NCBI GenBank assembly: GCA_963556195.1
Contig: OY744520.1
Coordinates: forward strand, 156,385,107-156,449,106
From: Sepiola atlantica
Lineage: Eukaryota; Mollusca; Cephalopoda; Sepiida; Sepiolidae
Length of the DNA stretch: 64,000 nt
Direction: 5' to 3'
The notes below the pieces were generated by a model. That model did no database searches. It saw only the letters and a list, made by a program, of their open reading frames with translations, and was not told where the DNA came from. Below are positions 14,301 to 25,378 of this stretch, in pieces. Positions within the stretch are counted from its first letter, which is position 1, and each line of letters opens with the position of its first letter. The position numbers were made by a program, and so were the translations under genes.

Positions 14301-14860
14301 ATAAATCACCATTCTTATTCGTGAGATTCATGCTAGGTTGCAGTAGATTACTCACTCCAAGCGGTCCATTTTGTTTTCAGACCTACACTACCTACTCACA
14401 GACCATTGTCATTATTTTCAATGAGATTTCCGTGAATAACAACACTTGAACAAGAGACCAAAATCATTTATTTTTATAATCAAGGGTTAATCGATTGCAG
14501 GTTTATAATCTAAGACATTTTATAAAAGAAACTCCTTTCTTTGACACATGGTTTTTTAAATTTTGTTCTCTCATGGAAATCGCTCTTAACAAAGCATTAA
14601 GCCACTTGATGTAATAAGCTAAAAAGAATACTAGTGTAAGGTTTAAAAAGAACTAGCCAACAATAAGTGTAAGATAAATAGATTCCGACACAGAAAACAG
14701 CAATTATTCCCCCTTTTACAGAAACATCGCTCATAGAATGTGAGGACTAAAGGATAAAATAAGGAAAGTAAGTTATGAGGCTGCCAAAAGTAAACTAAAC
14801 GTCCCCTTTCTACTGATGATCATTTCTTTGAATGAATCTACTATTGTCGTTATGTACGAT
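11346..14860. other. No gene recognised; T-rich tract near 12000-12130
   Basis: About 3.5 kb of AT-rich DNA. Bases 12000-12130 are strongly T-rich, and the 61-codon frame there is a Phe/Leu-rich artefact. Frames at 11710-11901, 12222-12407, 12818-13074 and 14243-14449 have no recognised motifs. No repeats with clear borders were seen. Confidence 0.4.
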
Positions 14861-14906
14861 TGACCTAATGGATAATGTCGCGGACTATGGAATCGGTTAT
14901 CTGCGC
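14861..14906 (+). mobile_element. tRNA-Arg-like SINE head, fragment
   Basis: GACCTAATGGATAATG followed by TCGCGGACTATGGAATC resembles the D-arm and anticodon-arm of tRNA-Arg (compare the common CCTAATGGATAAGGCG). The anticodon loop and T-arm are degraded and no B box is evident, so this is not a functional tRNA. It is most likely the 5' head of an old SINE. Confidence 0.4.
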
Positions 14907-15540
14907 GTATCTATTGTTGTTATTTACACAATATGTGAACTCGTAATGTCCCCCTAGTAACATGGAACCGCGTGTTAAGATATTCGTATACAATAAACAA
15001 GTTACCAAATCAGATTAAACACATAATTAACGTAGGAAAGTTTAATATAGAGTAATATTACGAAATAATGGTAAAAATTAACAGAAGATTTTTGGGTACT
15101 ATTGGATGAAATATTAAAGCCCCTTTGTAATTTCATGGTTCTTTCTACATTAATCGGTATAATTTCTGTTGGTAATAATATTTCTTTCGAAATCAAAAAT
15201 TACTACACAGACAAAATGTGTCTTTATTCTTCCATAAGTACAAATTGTCAGCTAAATATTCTTTAAATGAATAAAACGAATATGTTTCTTTTCTATTTAT
15301 TTAATTAAAATTGTAGCAATTTAATATGTTTTAAACAATAAATATTCATCTTCCTACCTTGAGGAAAGAGTGTCAGCTCAATATTCATCAAATCAATAAT
15401 ACGAATGTCACTTTTTGAAAATTATCTGTTTAAAATTGTACTCATTTAGTCCACGGGAAGGCAGAATTCGATTTGGGACCAATTCATTTTAAAATGGGAA
15501 AAGTTGGAATGTGTTTCTCTAGCAAAATCAGATTAATTAC

Positions 15541-15764
15541 TGTTGTGGACCTTGGTAAAGCTGAATAAATGACACAGGAACACATGGTTTAAATGAACAA
15601 AGGTATATATTATATAATAGAAAGAAAGATATTACAAGGAGATGTTGCTCTCAACCGCCATTGCTGGTTTGCCTGGGAAGAAGAGAACAAGTGTCACGTG
15701 CTTCCCGTATTTATAAGATGGACGAGTCCATTAGTTCTTTGTAGGTAGGTACGGCACCATAACA
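15541..15764 (-). repeat. 3' LTR of the Ty3-type element
   Basis: 224 bases, TG...CA bounded on the plus strand. Relative to the minus-strand element this is the downstream LTR. It carries the sequence that gives a TATAAATA on the minus strand and a CACGTG palindrome. It differs from the other LTR only at 15718. Confidence 0.96.
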
Positions 15765-15776
15765 CCCCCCTTCCAA
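15765..15776 (-). promoter_or_regulatory. Polypurine tract
   Basis: On the minus strand the bases immediately upstream of the 3' LTR read GGAAGGGGGG, the purine run that primes plus-strand DNA synthesis in LTR elements. It directly abuts the LTR, as required. Confidence 0.85.
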
Positions 15777-15796
15777 GCCTTACCTCCTCAGGAGTC

Positions 15797-16624
15797 TTAA
15801 TAACGTTTCCTTTTCGGATCTATCTCTAGATAGTCCGGAGCCATTCGTTTTCTTTTTGGTTGTCGTTTACGTGTGACTACCTGGGGTGCTGGTAAGTTGA
15901 AGGTGTCATATATCACGTCCATCACGTCTTCTCCTTGTGGGGCGCTGTCAGTGTCATCTGACAGTCTTTTTCTGATCTGATTTAGATGTCTCTTATGCGA
16001 GAACCGTGGTCCTTTTATGATATAGACCATCGATCCGATCCTCTTTTCAATTGTACCGGGTTCCCAGAACGATGCATTGTTTTTGAACATCTTAAAATAT
16101 ACCCTATCTCCTGGGTTGTATTTTTTCTTCGGTACCGTAGAGATTCGGTCATAATTATTATGTTTAGGTAATAATTTATCAAACACGGACTTCACATTCC
16201 GCGCAAACATCATCTCTGCAGGGGATAATGATGATGCTATGTTCATGTTTTTTGTAATTCTATATACCTGTAAGAATTGTTGTAAAGCCTTCTCCTTAGG
16301 AGTATCACCGGCCTTTTTTAATGCTCTTTTTAATGTGTCTACGAAGCGTTCCGCTTGGCCGTTTGACCTAGGATGATACGGGGGCGTCGTTATATGTCTG
16401 ATTTGAAACGTCGCGCAGAACTCCTCAAAATCTGATGACGTGAACTGCGTCCCATTATCACTCACCAAACAATCCACTACCCCAAAACGGGCAAATAGTT
16501 CATGTAGGAATCTTATCGTAACCTCTGACGTGGGACTCTTGCAACGTAGTACCTCGGGCCACTTTGAAAAACTGTCGACTACGATTAAGTAGTAAAATCC
16601 TTCCAATGGTCCCGCGAAATCCAC
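15797..16624 (-). pseudogene. Integrase catalytic core and C-terminus (Ty3-type)
   Basis: This is a 275-codon segment in the same frame as the upstream segment (16637-17944), from which it is separated only by an in-frame TGA at 16637-16639. The catalytic triad is visible: Asp in the opening MDFAGP, Asp56 in VSDNGTQF and Glu92 in NGQAERF, with 35 residues between Asp56 and Glu92 (DD35E). A C-terminal region (about residues 165-225) contains PGDRVYFK and GPRFSHKRHLNQIRKR, resembling the small barrel domain found after the core in this family. It ends in a basic tail. Integrase inserts the reverse-transcribed DNA into the host chromosome. Here the core itself looks undamaged and the stop lies just before it. 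The Met start is simply the first Met after the stop, not a natural start. Confidence 0.92.
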
Positions 16625-16636
16625 GTGAATTCTTTC

Positions 16637-17944
16637 TCACGGATGGTCGGTCTTTGGCCATTGGCTATGCTTTATATGTGGTGCTTTTGCCGCTAAGGCC
16701 CAGCCTTTACAAAGCTTTACTGCTTTTTCAATGTCATTGTCCATACCTGGCCAGTACACAAAACTCCTCATTAACCCCTTCATCCTGGTTATCCCTGGAT
16801 GGCCAACATGAAATTCTTTCAGAATTTGCTTTCGTAGTTTTTCTGGGATGACCACCCTTTCGTTATGCATGAGTACGTCATCACAGAGTAAGAAACTCTT
16901 TGCCGCATGTAAATCCTTATCTACCAATTTCATTTTTGTTCTGGTGATAAATTCATCCTCTTGAGCTTCTTTTTTTATCTCGTATAGTGTCACCGGGAGC
17001 TCTCTCACTGCGTTGCACAAAATCTCTTTAAAATCTCCCTCTGTTTGAAGAGACGCAATCACTGTGTCTTCTAGAGTCTCTCTCTGTTTTGGCACTAATC
17101 TCGACAATCCATCTGCATGATAGATTTTATTTGAATGCAAATGTTGCATTTTAAAGTTGTAGTTTAATAAGATAGTTCCCCATCTTTGTAGTCTATTAGC
17201 TGTATATACAGGTAGGCCTTTTTTAGATCCATAAATTGTAATTAGCGGCTTATGGTCTGTCTGTAAGGTAAATTGTCTACCATGTATGTATCGGTGAAAC
17301 TTTGTTACTGCAAATATTATTGCTAGGGCTTCTTTCTCGATTTGAGAATACTGTTTTTCCGCTGGGAGCAAGGTCCTTGATGCATGTGCAATGGGTTTAT
17401 GGGTTCCATCAGGCATTTTGTGTAGGATACATGCTCCTAAACCATATGAACTAGCGTCGCTAGCTACGATTATGTCCAATTCTGGGTTGTAATGCGTTAG
17501 AAATAACTCTGACGTAAGTCTTTCTATGATTTTATTAAATGCATCCTGACATTCAGGTGTCCATACCCAGGCTTTACCTTTTTTTAATAGCTCATTTAAT
17601 GGAGCACGCAAATTATGCATTTCTGAGATAAAAGTCTGGTAGTAATTTGCTAGGCCCAGAAAACTCTGTAATGTCATGACGTTTTCTGGCGCCGGCATGT
17701 TTTTTATTGCGGTAGCCCTTTCTGGGTCTGGTCTTCTGCCGTCCTTGTCGATCACATGACCCAGATATTTTATTTCCTCCAGGAAAAAATCACATTTTTC
17801 TTCTTTTACTTTGAACCCATAATCTTGGATTCTCGCAAACACTTGATTTACATGTTTTTGGTGTTGTTCGATATCTTTGCTGTTGATCAAGATGTCATCG
17901 AGATACGCTATTGCGAAATCGAGTCCGCCCAGCATTGTGTCCAT
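16637..17944 (-). pseudogene. RT C-terminal part, RNase H and integrase zinc domain (Ty3-type)
   Basis: This is a 435-codon segment. It carries the RT active-site box YLDD (residues 14-17) and the RT thumb and connection. An RNase H domain has acidic residues in VASDASSYG (Asp163), KEALAI (Glu203, Glu205 region), LQTDHKPL (Asp230) and HADGLSR (Asp278). The integrase N-terminal zinc domain follows (His379 and His382 in FHVGHPG, Cys412 in LCKG). The second zinc Cys, expected three residues after Cys412, is Trp415 here, so the HHCC site is broken by a missense change. The upstream join is lost through a one-base frameshift close to 17950, inside RT between the palm motifs. The segment ends at an in-frame TGA (16637-16639) two codons after a conserved Asp-His-Pro. 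The RT and RNase H make and trim the DNA copy inside capsids. Confidence 0.93.
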
Positions 17945-19707
17945 TACTTGTTGGAAATGGCTGGCGCGACCTTAACTCCGAACGCTAATCTTTCGAATTT
18001 ATATAAACCACGATGTGTGTTTATACATAACAGCTTAGAACAATCTTTATCCACCGGTATTTGTAGGTATGCCTCACTTAGGTCTATTTTTGAAAAAAAT
18101 CTTCCTCCATTTAAGCTTGTAAACACTTCTTCCGGGGTATGGAGTGGGTAGTGATAGTCCGCGAGGGCAGTATTCAGTCCTGTTGAAAAATCTGCACATA
18201 CACGAATCTCATTAGATTTTTTCTTTACATAAACCGTGGGTGCTGCCCACTGGCTGTGTTGTACTTTTGATAAAATACCCATCTTTACCAGTCGGTCTAA
18301 TTCAGCGTTTATTTTTTCAATCGAGGCGAAGGGTACTTTCCTTTCTTTGCTAAATACCGGCAGTACATTTTCTTTTAGACGGAATTTTGCAGTCGTTTTA
18401 GTGCAGCATCCGAGACCGCCAGAAAAAACCTCTGGAAACGAGTTTTTTAATTCTCGTTGTAGTTTTTCCGATTCTGTTGCGCGACTATTTATTTTTTTAC
18501 AAAATGTATTTATCGGCAACTTCCATAAATCAAATGCCTGCATAAAATCTGAACCAAAAAGATTATTCGAATCCTTCAGTACCAGTAGTTTGAGTTTTTT
18601 AGTATTTCCCATTAGGGACACATTTGTGATTAATTCTCCTTCAAATGTAATTCTTTCACCAGTAACTGTGCTTGCCAGCCTGTTTGTTCTTGATAGAGTA
18701 GGTTTATTTAATCTCCTCCATGTATGTAAATTTATAATGGAAACGTCTGAACCAGAATCCAATTGCACTTTTATATTTTTATCCAGGATTTTCACCTGTA
18801 CATATTTTCTTATGTTCATGCCAGTTTCCTTCTTTGTCCTAGTGGCTTGAATCCGCATTTTATTTCCTCTGCCCGTTCTGCAGTGCGAACTTTTATGTCC
18901 AACTTTTTTGCATTTCATACAGGTTTTAAAACGGAATGGGCACTCATTGTACCAATGTGGATTACCACAGCGTGAACAAGGGCTTGGTGGCAATTTATTT
19001 ATTTTTTTACTGGTTTGGTTTGTCTTTGTTACATCAAAATTATTATTTCTTATTTTTCTATAAGGTTGAGCTTTTGTTTTTTGATGTACCTTTTTTATGT
19101 GCGCAATGCCGGACAATTCAATGTCTTTTGAGTCCTGTTTTACATTTACAAATCTTTGACAGTCCTCAGCCAACTTTTGCAGCGTAAGGCTTGGTTCATT
19201 CTCTAATTTATTTAGAGCTCTACGCCTTATCTCCGTGTCATTTCCTGAGATTAAACCTTGTACAAAAATTAGACACTTGAAATTATCTGCACTTAATTCA
19301 GTTAGTTTAAAATCGTCACAATGCTTGTTCACTATCGATGCAAAAGTAGCATAATCTTCCTCGTCTTTCTTTACCAGGTTCATGCACTTCCATCGTTTGT
19401 GGAATAGTGTAGTTCTTGGACTAAACAGTTCTGTCAATAAACCAACCGCTTCTATGAAAGTTAGCTCGCTAGTTTTCCGAGGCAAAATGAAATCCACGAA
19501 TTTGGTATGTTCTGTGGTATTTAGTTTTCTAAGAAGGAGGCGTAGCTTCTTCGCATCACTCCAACCACCGCAGTCAATTTTATATAGGTCTTCATATCTT
19601 CGGAAATATTCTTCAAATGTATTATTTTCCGTGTATGAGTAATTATCAATACTGTTCCAAATTTCGTTCTGCGAAAACGTGTCGTCTTTTTCATTTTTTT
19701 TGATCAC
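17944..19707 (-). pseudogene. Gag, protease and RT N-terminal part (Ty3-type)
   Basis: This is a 587-codon segment with gag, protease and the start of RT fused in one frame. Residues about 15-190 form the gag capsid-like region. Two CCHC zinc knuckles follow (CSRCGNPHWYNEC at 244-256 and CMKCKKVGHKSSHC at 263-276), which bind the RNA genome. The aspartic protease has the DSG catalytic triplet at 317-319 (VQLDSGSDVSII). RT begins near 455, and palm motif A is FSKIDLSEAYLQI with Asp542. The frame ends early at a TAA (17944-17946), because one T appears to be missing from a T run just upstream relative to the continuing frame in the next segment. The listed first codon is GTG, not ATG. The real start probably lies in the segment at 19691-19885. 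Confidence 0.93.
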
Positions 19708-19885
19708 TGCGCGATATTGTTTGTATCAGAAATTCCAATCTTTCATCATACTCTTTTTTGTGTAATAAAATATTTTGGTTCTGTTGTAATAAAAGCTTTT
19801 GAAATCTTTCCTCAGTTTGTTGTTGCTGGGAGATTTGGAATTTCATTAGTTCGGTGATTATAGACTTAATATCTTCCATATTCAA
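19691..19885 (-). pseudogene. Gag N-terminus (Ty3-type), separated by an A-run frame change
   Basis: This is a 64-codon frame from the first ATG after the leader. The product is Gln/Glu/Lys-rich and predicted helical (a QQQQTEERFQKLLLQQNQN-type coiled coil), as is common at the start of invertebrate Ty3-type gag. It ends at a TGA right after a run of eight A bases (about 19697-19704), where the next frame takes over. Either one extra A was gained by slippage in this copy, or the family uses a frame change at the run. The first is simpler, because a run of seven would keep a single frame. Confidence 0.75.
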
Positions 19886-20938
19886 CCATTTAGTTTCTGA
19901 TTTTATTTAGAAAATTAATATTTTCTTATTATCTTATGATTTTATAAGAGTTCTTTTCTTTAAATTAGCGTTTGCTAGGCGCCGTTTTTAATTATGAAAA
20001 GATTATGAAACTTTTCCTTTTCTCTATATACGCGTATATTCACTTATTTTTTTATTTTGAAAATTAATATTTTCTCGTTATTTAATGAATTTATAAGAAG
20101 TTCTTTTCTTTAAATTAGCGTTTGCAAGACGCTGAGTTTTAGTTATGAAAAGATTATGTAATGTTTTTTTCTTATACACGTTTTTAATTTTAACGAAGAG
20201 AAAAAAAATCTGTTTCACAATTAATTCTTTCTGCATTTTAAAATATTTCAGTACAAGTCGGAAAAAAAGAAGAGAGAGAAAATATAACTGACCTTTTTTT
20301 TTTATCGTGCGTCTTTTTTTTTTATAGAGTAACGCACGTGTGTTCATTTCATGTTTTTGTTTCATATCTGTTCTTAAAATGAAGCACGTGGTGTCGGTTT
20401 CATTTTTTTTGTGTGTGTTCGTCAAAAAAACTCGCTGTGACGTTTGTCTAAAAAAAACAATACTCGCTTAAGCTTGGTGTTCGGTATTTCTTTTTTTTTT
20501 TTTTTAGTTTTCCAACCCAGAGAAAAAAAAAACGCGCATTCAATTTCAGTTGTTTTTGTTTGTTTTTTGTTTTTTGAACTAGTTTTTCCAAACTAGAGGA
20601 ACGCGCACCCAATTTCAAGCTGTTTTTTTTTTTGTTTTTTTTTTTCGATAAGCAGTTTTAAAACTTAGAGCACAACAGGTCCATTTCAGTTTTCTTTTTC
20701 TTAAAAGAAAACAATTTTCTCGCACTTACGAATTCAACGTGTTTTTTTTGTTTGTTTCAGTTGAGTTCTCTTTTCTTCTCTCAACCGTACGGCAAAAACC
20801 TTTGTTTTTTTTTTGTTGTTTTTTTTTTTGTTGTTTATTTTTTTTTGCGTGCGGTTTCCTGCATTAACTGTGTGAGTACATTTTCACGTGGTATTTTCAG
20901 TTTTTTTATCCAAGAGTTCGAATTGCCTCGTCGCCATT
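19886..20938 (-). repeat. ~1-kb A-rich leader with internal repeats
   Basis: This is the untranslated stretch between the primer-binding site and gag. It is almost entirely A-rich on the transcript strand. It contains a duplicated block: plus-strand GAAAATTAATATTTTCT...TTCTTTTCTTTAAATTAGCG starts at 19910 and again at 20059, a 149-base offset. Nearer the LTR, a ~70-75-base motif is repeated about three times (TTTTCCAA...AGAG...CGCGCA...CAATTTCA near 20505, 20580 and 20650), separated by poly-T on the plus strand. No coding potential is convincing: the 115-codon frame at 20078-20425 is Lys-rich low complexity. Confidence 0.75.
20921..20936 (-). promoter_or_regulatory. Primer-binding site
   Basis: Two bases inside the 5' LTR the minus strand reads TGGCGACGAGGCAATT. 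TGG is the complement of the universal CCA tRNA end, and the position is right for a tRNA primer-binding site. I could not assign the tRNA with certainty. Confidence 0.7.
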
Positions 20939-21162
20939 TGTTGTGGACCTTGGTAAAGCTGAATAAATGACACAGGAACACATGGTTTAAATGAACAAAG
21001 GTATATATTATATAATAGAAAGAAAGATATTACAAGGAGATGTTGCTCTCAACCGCCATTGCTGGTTTGCCTGGGAAGAAGAGAACAAGTGTCACGTGCT
21101 TCCCGTATTTATAAGGTGGACGAGTCCATTAGTTCTTTGTAGGTAGGTACGGCACCATAACA
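20939..21162 (-). repeat. 5' LTR of the Ty3-type element
   Basis: 224 bases, identical to the other LTR except at 21116. For the minus-strand element this is the promoter LTR. Confidence 0.96.
21106..21113 (-). promoter_or_regulatory. TATA-like box in the 5' LTR
   Basis: TATAAATA on the minus strand. The same block (TATTTATA followed by CCATTAGTTCTT on the plus strand) is conserved in the related solo LTR at 59907-60151, which supports a functional role. Confidence 0.5.
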
Positions 21163-21167
21163 ATTAC

Positions 21168-22242
21168 CAATCACTAAGTGAGACCATTTTCCTTATTAGT
21201 GTGAAAGGTTGGAATGTACGTACGAACATGACATTTATTAGTGTATTATAATATAGATATGTCCTCTGCATTTATTTCGTTTTTTAAGGGCTGAATTGAG
21301 AAAATGGTTAAAAAGTGAGTCGCCGAAAGAGGCATTACAAGCAAATAGATAACATTTATTTGGCACCGACATTAAATAACTTATAATTGGTGATATGCCG
21401 TAAAAACTCGACAAATTTTATCTTCCATGGCCACATGGTAAACCAACTTTCTCTTAAAAGAGTTTCTCATAGGTATCCGATTCTCAAGCCAGGCTTGCGT
21501 TTATAATAATGTGTCAATTTTACAACGTGAAAAATATGCTACAAAAGTGAACGAGTAAAAACAAAAAAAATGAGCATATTTGTCAGCGTGAAAAGCTTTT
21601 AAAATTATGAAAGCTATTCTGTTGTTTACCTTTTCTAGGCACCAGGGAAGTTGAATATGCCGTCTTCGTCATTTTCATAGGTAGGGGGTAAGAAATCAGA
21701 AACTACAATTTTAATTCTTGATATATTTTATTTTGCTTATGCTAATGATTTGCCTCTTTTGCTTATCCGTCGGCACTTAATGCCGAATGCCTCGTTTCGG
21801 TAAAAAGTATATGTTTCAGTATTTAATATCTTTTTATATGTACAGATTATTTAATTTTGTAGGCATATATTTTCGTAAACGATGGATTCTATTCAAGCAA
21901 TGAATGGGCCCCTAACAGGTACTACCACCTGGGGTCGGAGTGTATCTTGGAGTAATGGCAACTAAAACACAACACTTCTAAATCATGGTCTCACAAGCAG
22001 ATGTAGTTACAGTTCATTTCAGAACAGAGCTTGAGTAAACAGAGATTGTACAGTTCCATACGGTTAGAAAGTGAGGGTTGTAGACATAAACGTTCTAACT
22101 ATATAAATCAATTGAAAAGTACAGTTAATAAAATTAATTTAAATGTTTTTAACATAGAACACTCCTAGAATATTTAGCATGTATTTTCTGTTTTAAACAT
22201 TAAAGGACAAAGCCATTAAAAATAAGTTGATCCACACGAGTT

Positions 22243-22245
<3 letters not shown>
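21168..22245. other. No gene recognised
   Basis: AT-rich DNA. A slightly GC-richer patch lies near 21905-21960. No motif or repeat was identified. Confidence 0.4.
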
Positions 22246-22319
<74 letters not shown>

Positions 22320-22320
22320 T
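22246..22320. repeat. (TA)n microsatellite
   Basis: Two pure TA runs broken by a single G at 22301. Confidence 0.95.
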
Positions 22321-23940
22321 ACATACGCAGATTGGTAAGAAATCCCTAACTACACACATACACACACATAGACCCTTCTCGAATGTATTTGGTCTCTCTG
22401 TACAAGGGTCTGTTAGGACAACCTGACATGAGGATACTTCACCCTACAAGCAATCCCTGACCAGATATAAAAAAATTACATAGTATTTTAAGCCTAAATA
22501 AGATCCATCGGCACGGCAATAGACTGGCTCATACGAAAGGTAGTGCACCGTCTTCTAGTTAGGTTACTTCAAGTTATAGTACTAAGCTGGATACTTCAGC
22601 AGACTAGAGTAACTCCTGTCGTAGAATCCGGTAAGACCAAGAGACCATAATAAATATATACTATAGCATAATTAACTGATCATTTGCTAAGAGGAAAGGG
22701 AAATTTCTTAAGCTTATTTTAATGGAAATTGTTCCAGACAATGTATTGTTTATCGGAAAATGAGTATCCATTTCTGCGAACAAATAATGATCCATAAATA
22801 ATGGATTGTGGAATGAGTTAACGCGAACAGCTTATTTTCAGGGTAAGGTTGTAAGTTTTACGAAGCATAAATTTAAAAACATATATAACGTTCGAAGAAG
22901 CGAAAAACGACCCCACGTATGAGATCTAAACTGACTATAGTTATAGTTACTTATGTAGGGATGTAACGACGTAGTTGTTGGGTTTTGGTTTTGTTTTATA
23001 TTGAGAGAAACAATATTAATACCAATTTTTAAGGAAAAGTTCTCTTTGCGTAGGGGTCAGGCTAAGACGTCATTTTGAATATGATTTCGTGTGTTCTATA
23101 TTCTATTTAAGCATTCTGAAGAATGATTAAAAGTATTAAGAATAGCCAGATTGCACTGGTAAAATTAGACTATTCTTTTATTATGTTATTTTGTGAATAC
23201 ATTCCGGACGCCAGGTAAAATAAAAATATAATTGAGGATGTGTTTCTTGTTTATTTAAAGAAAAAGTAGTATTTAGTTTATATTTTGAGTCTTAAAATGA
23301 AATAAGAAACGGTTATTTAAAAATAATTATACCGATTAAGGCAATTACACGGTGAATGTGAAAAGTATGATAAGAAAGTGAAATATTTGCTACCTTCTTT
23401 GTGGGTATAGGCATTTGAGAGAAGCATTTTATTCGGATTAAATATACTATTTTGAAAACGGGGGACAAAATGTACGTATAGATTCGGAGAACACGCTTTA
23501 GGGGTTGGTGTTGGGCTGAGGAGTTTTGCCTGGAAGTGTGCTTTTATCAACCTATAATGTTTGAATTGACACGAGAGAATCGTATTTACTTCATATAATA
23601 GATAGATAAAGAATATATTATTTAATTGAGTTACAAAGGATGTTATATATTACAAAATTCTCGGTGTTTGAGAGTATTGGTGATAGTACTTACTTCTATG
23701 TAGGAAATATTACACCCTACTCCCTATTTATATGAATACTAAAACGTTTACTGTAGAATCAGGAAAAATATTATTTCAATACAATTTGATCGAAATATGT
23801 TTCTGTTGATTTAAAAACATTGCCCGATCTACGCGATGTGTTTATGACTAAACTGAATATTCAATTTAATTTCAGGAAACGAATCTCTAATGAGTTTAAG
23901 GTTCTACAAAAAGTCGCCTTGACTTTATATATTAGAAAAA
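22321..23940. other. Unidentified GC-richer patch at 22370-22660, then featureless DNA
   Basis: Bases 22370-22660 are more balanced in composition than the surroundings. They contain a small hairpin, AGACCCTT (22371-22378) against AAGGGTCT (22404-22411). The block may be an old repeat, since it starts right after a TA array, but I cannot name a family. The rest to 23940 shows nothing. Confidence 0.35.
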
Positions 23941-23951
23941 GTACCGCCTTG

Positions 23952-24013
<62 letters not shown>

Positions 24014-24029
24014 TTACTGCAAGGCGGTA
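23941..24029. repeat. Palindrome with a (TA)n core
   Basis: TACCGCCTTGCA (23941-23952) and its exact inverse TGCAAGGCGGTA (24018-24029) enclose a pure TA array. The structure could extrude as a cruciform or form an RNA hairpin. The arm is much more GC-rich than the region around it. Confidence 0.8.
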
Positions 24030-24307
24030 ATATATATATTACTCATGAGTCACAACTTATATAGGTCAAACGTCACTCAAGAATAAGTTATGATTATATT
24101 ACGGAATTTTAAAACTTAGGATTGATCAGTTGTATTATTTGTATTAAGTTCTCACAACATATCGGTCAATGTGATATCCGAACTTTTTCAGGTGTATTTT
24201 GTCGAACTCGAGAACCCTTCTGCCGACCTGGAGAATCTGTAGATGTGTTAAATAATTTATAATTGCATTCTTACTATTACTGAAAATAATATATTGTTTT
24301 ATTTAGT

Positions 24308-24492
24308 CGTTAGAATTTTAAATGGGTAATGCGTATATTACATAGAATTTTTTTAAACAACACACAGTCGTCAGCGTTCAAGGATGTGATGCGATTTTTA
24401 CATTTGTGAATGCTAACGACTATGTGTCGTTAAAGAAAAACAAACACAAACATTCTATGTTATATACGCATTACACATTTTCAATTCTAACG
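24308..24492. mobile_element. MITE with ~80-bp inverted arms
   Basis: The left arm starts CGTTAGAATTTTAAAT and the right arm ends AATTCTAACG. Shared inverted landmarks are GTAATGCGTATAT, ACATAGAAT and AGTCGTYAGCRTTCA. Only about 30 bases lie between the arms. No coding frame. The target duplication was not resolved. Confidence 0.65.
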
Positions 24493-25254
24493 GCGATAAT
24501 TCGTCCAAAAATTGAATATATATATATATATGCTGTTTCCAAACCAAATTAACCCAATTTTTTTTTTTTAAATACTACTTTACTATTTATTTTGATTATG
24601 CTGACTACGACTGTTCAACATACTCAGATTAGATCGTCAACCTGTGTCAATACTTGACAAATTTATCCTACAAGAAAAAGTCAAAAAATTATTTGATGTA
24701 ATTGGATAGCGTCAGAAAAGCTAATTTGGGAAATTGTTTTATGTAATAATTAAGTGTTTCCGAAACAGAATACATTAGTAGCTTCATCATAAAAATATTT
24801 TCATACTAAAATTCGAGTTCTTCTTCGTTTTATAGTTGCTTTTGCTGAAACAATGAACAACATTTTACAAGCTATAACAAAACTTAGATACGTTTGTGTA
24901 TGTATTACTTATTGCTAAAATCATTTTTATCGAATTATTGAGGTATTAAACTTTTTATTATTTTTTAAAGTAGAATTTTTTAAACTGTGATATTATTTTA
25001 TATTCTCTGTCTTTGTTTTTCAAGATTAATTTTCAGTTTAGACTAAATCGAAAAAAGAAACTTTACGAAATTTCATCCGCAAGATATTTATTTACAGAAA
25101 CAAATTTTTTAAAAGTAAAAATTTGAAGTTTACAATTCTCTGAATTTCAGAATTTACTTAAACAGGACCCGAACACATTAATTTATGAACCACCACTTAC
25201 ATTCTTGCGATACAGACGAGAAATTATTTTATAACACATAATATGTGTATACAC
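24493..25254. other. No gene recognised
   Basis: AT-rich with a short TA run at about 24517-24531. No motifs. Confidence 0.4.
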
Positions 25255-25315
25255 ACATGAAAGGGATTGGGATTTAATCTCAGGCTGAAACACTTGCCTG
25301 TCTACTTGTGGATGA

Positions 25316-25318
<3 letters not shown>
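25255..25318 (+). mobile_element. Possible SINE 3' remnant before TA array
   Basis: GGGATTTAATCTCAGG (B-box-like) is followed by CTGTCTACTTGTGGATGACTG, and then the TA array. The last part resembles the TGTGGATGACTA tail of the hammerhead SINEs at 6 and 57 kb. The ribozyme core is not present. Confidence 0.3.

Positions 25319-25376
<58 letters not shown>
25316..25376. repeat. (TA)n microsatellite
   Basis: About 30 TA units. The overlapping 137- and 64-codon frames run through it and are not genes. Confidence 0.95.

Positions 25377-25378
<2 letters not shown>

Larger units (their letters stand above)
15541..21162 (-). mobile_element. Ty3/gypsy-type LTR retrotransposon, young, 5.6 kb
   Basis: The element has two 224-bp LTRs (15541-15764 and 20939-21162), both beginning TGTTGTGG and ending CATAACA on the plus strand. 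They differ at one position that I can see (A at 15718, G at 21116). It is flanked by a perfect 5-bp target duplication ATTAC (15536-15540 and 21163-21167). On the minus strand the order is LTR, primer-binding site, long leader, gag, protease, reverse transcriptase, RNase H, integrase, polypurine tract, LTR. The order RT-RNaseH-integrase is that of Ty3/Metaviridae. There is no envelope-like gene. Three or four single-site lesions interrupt the coding region, so this copy is recent but probably not autonomous. Confidence 0.96.

Noticed and set aside
17756..19642. Plus-strand frames of 61-204 codons opposite the retroelement
   Set aside because: They are antisense shadows of gag and pol with no recognisable domains.
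15541..21162. Endogenous retrovirus with an envelope gene
   Set aside because: There is no frame between integrase and the 3' LTR; the polypurine tract follows integrase almost directly.
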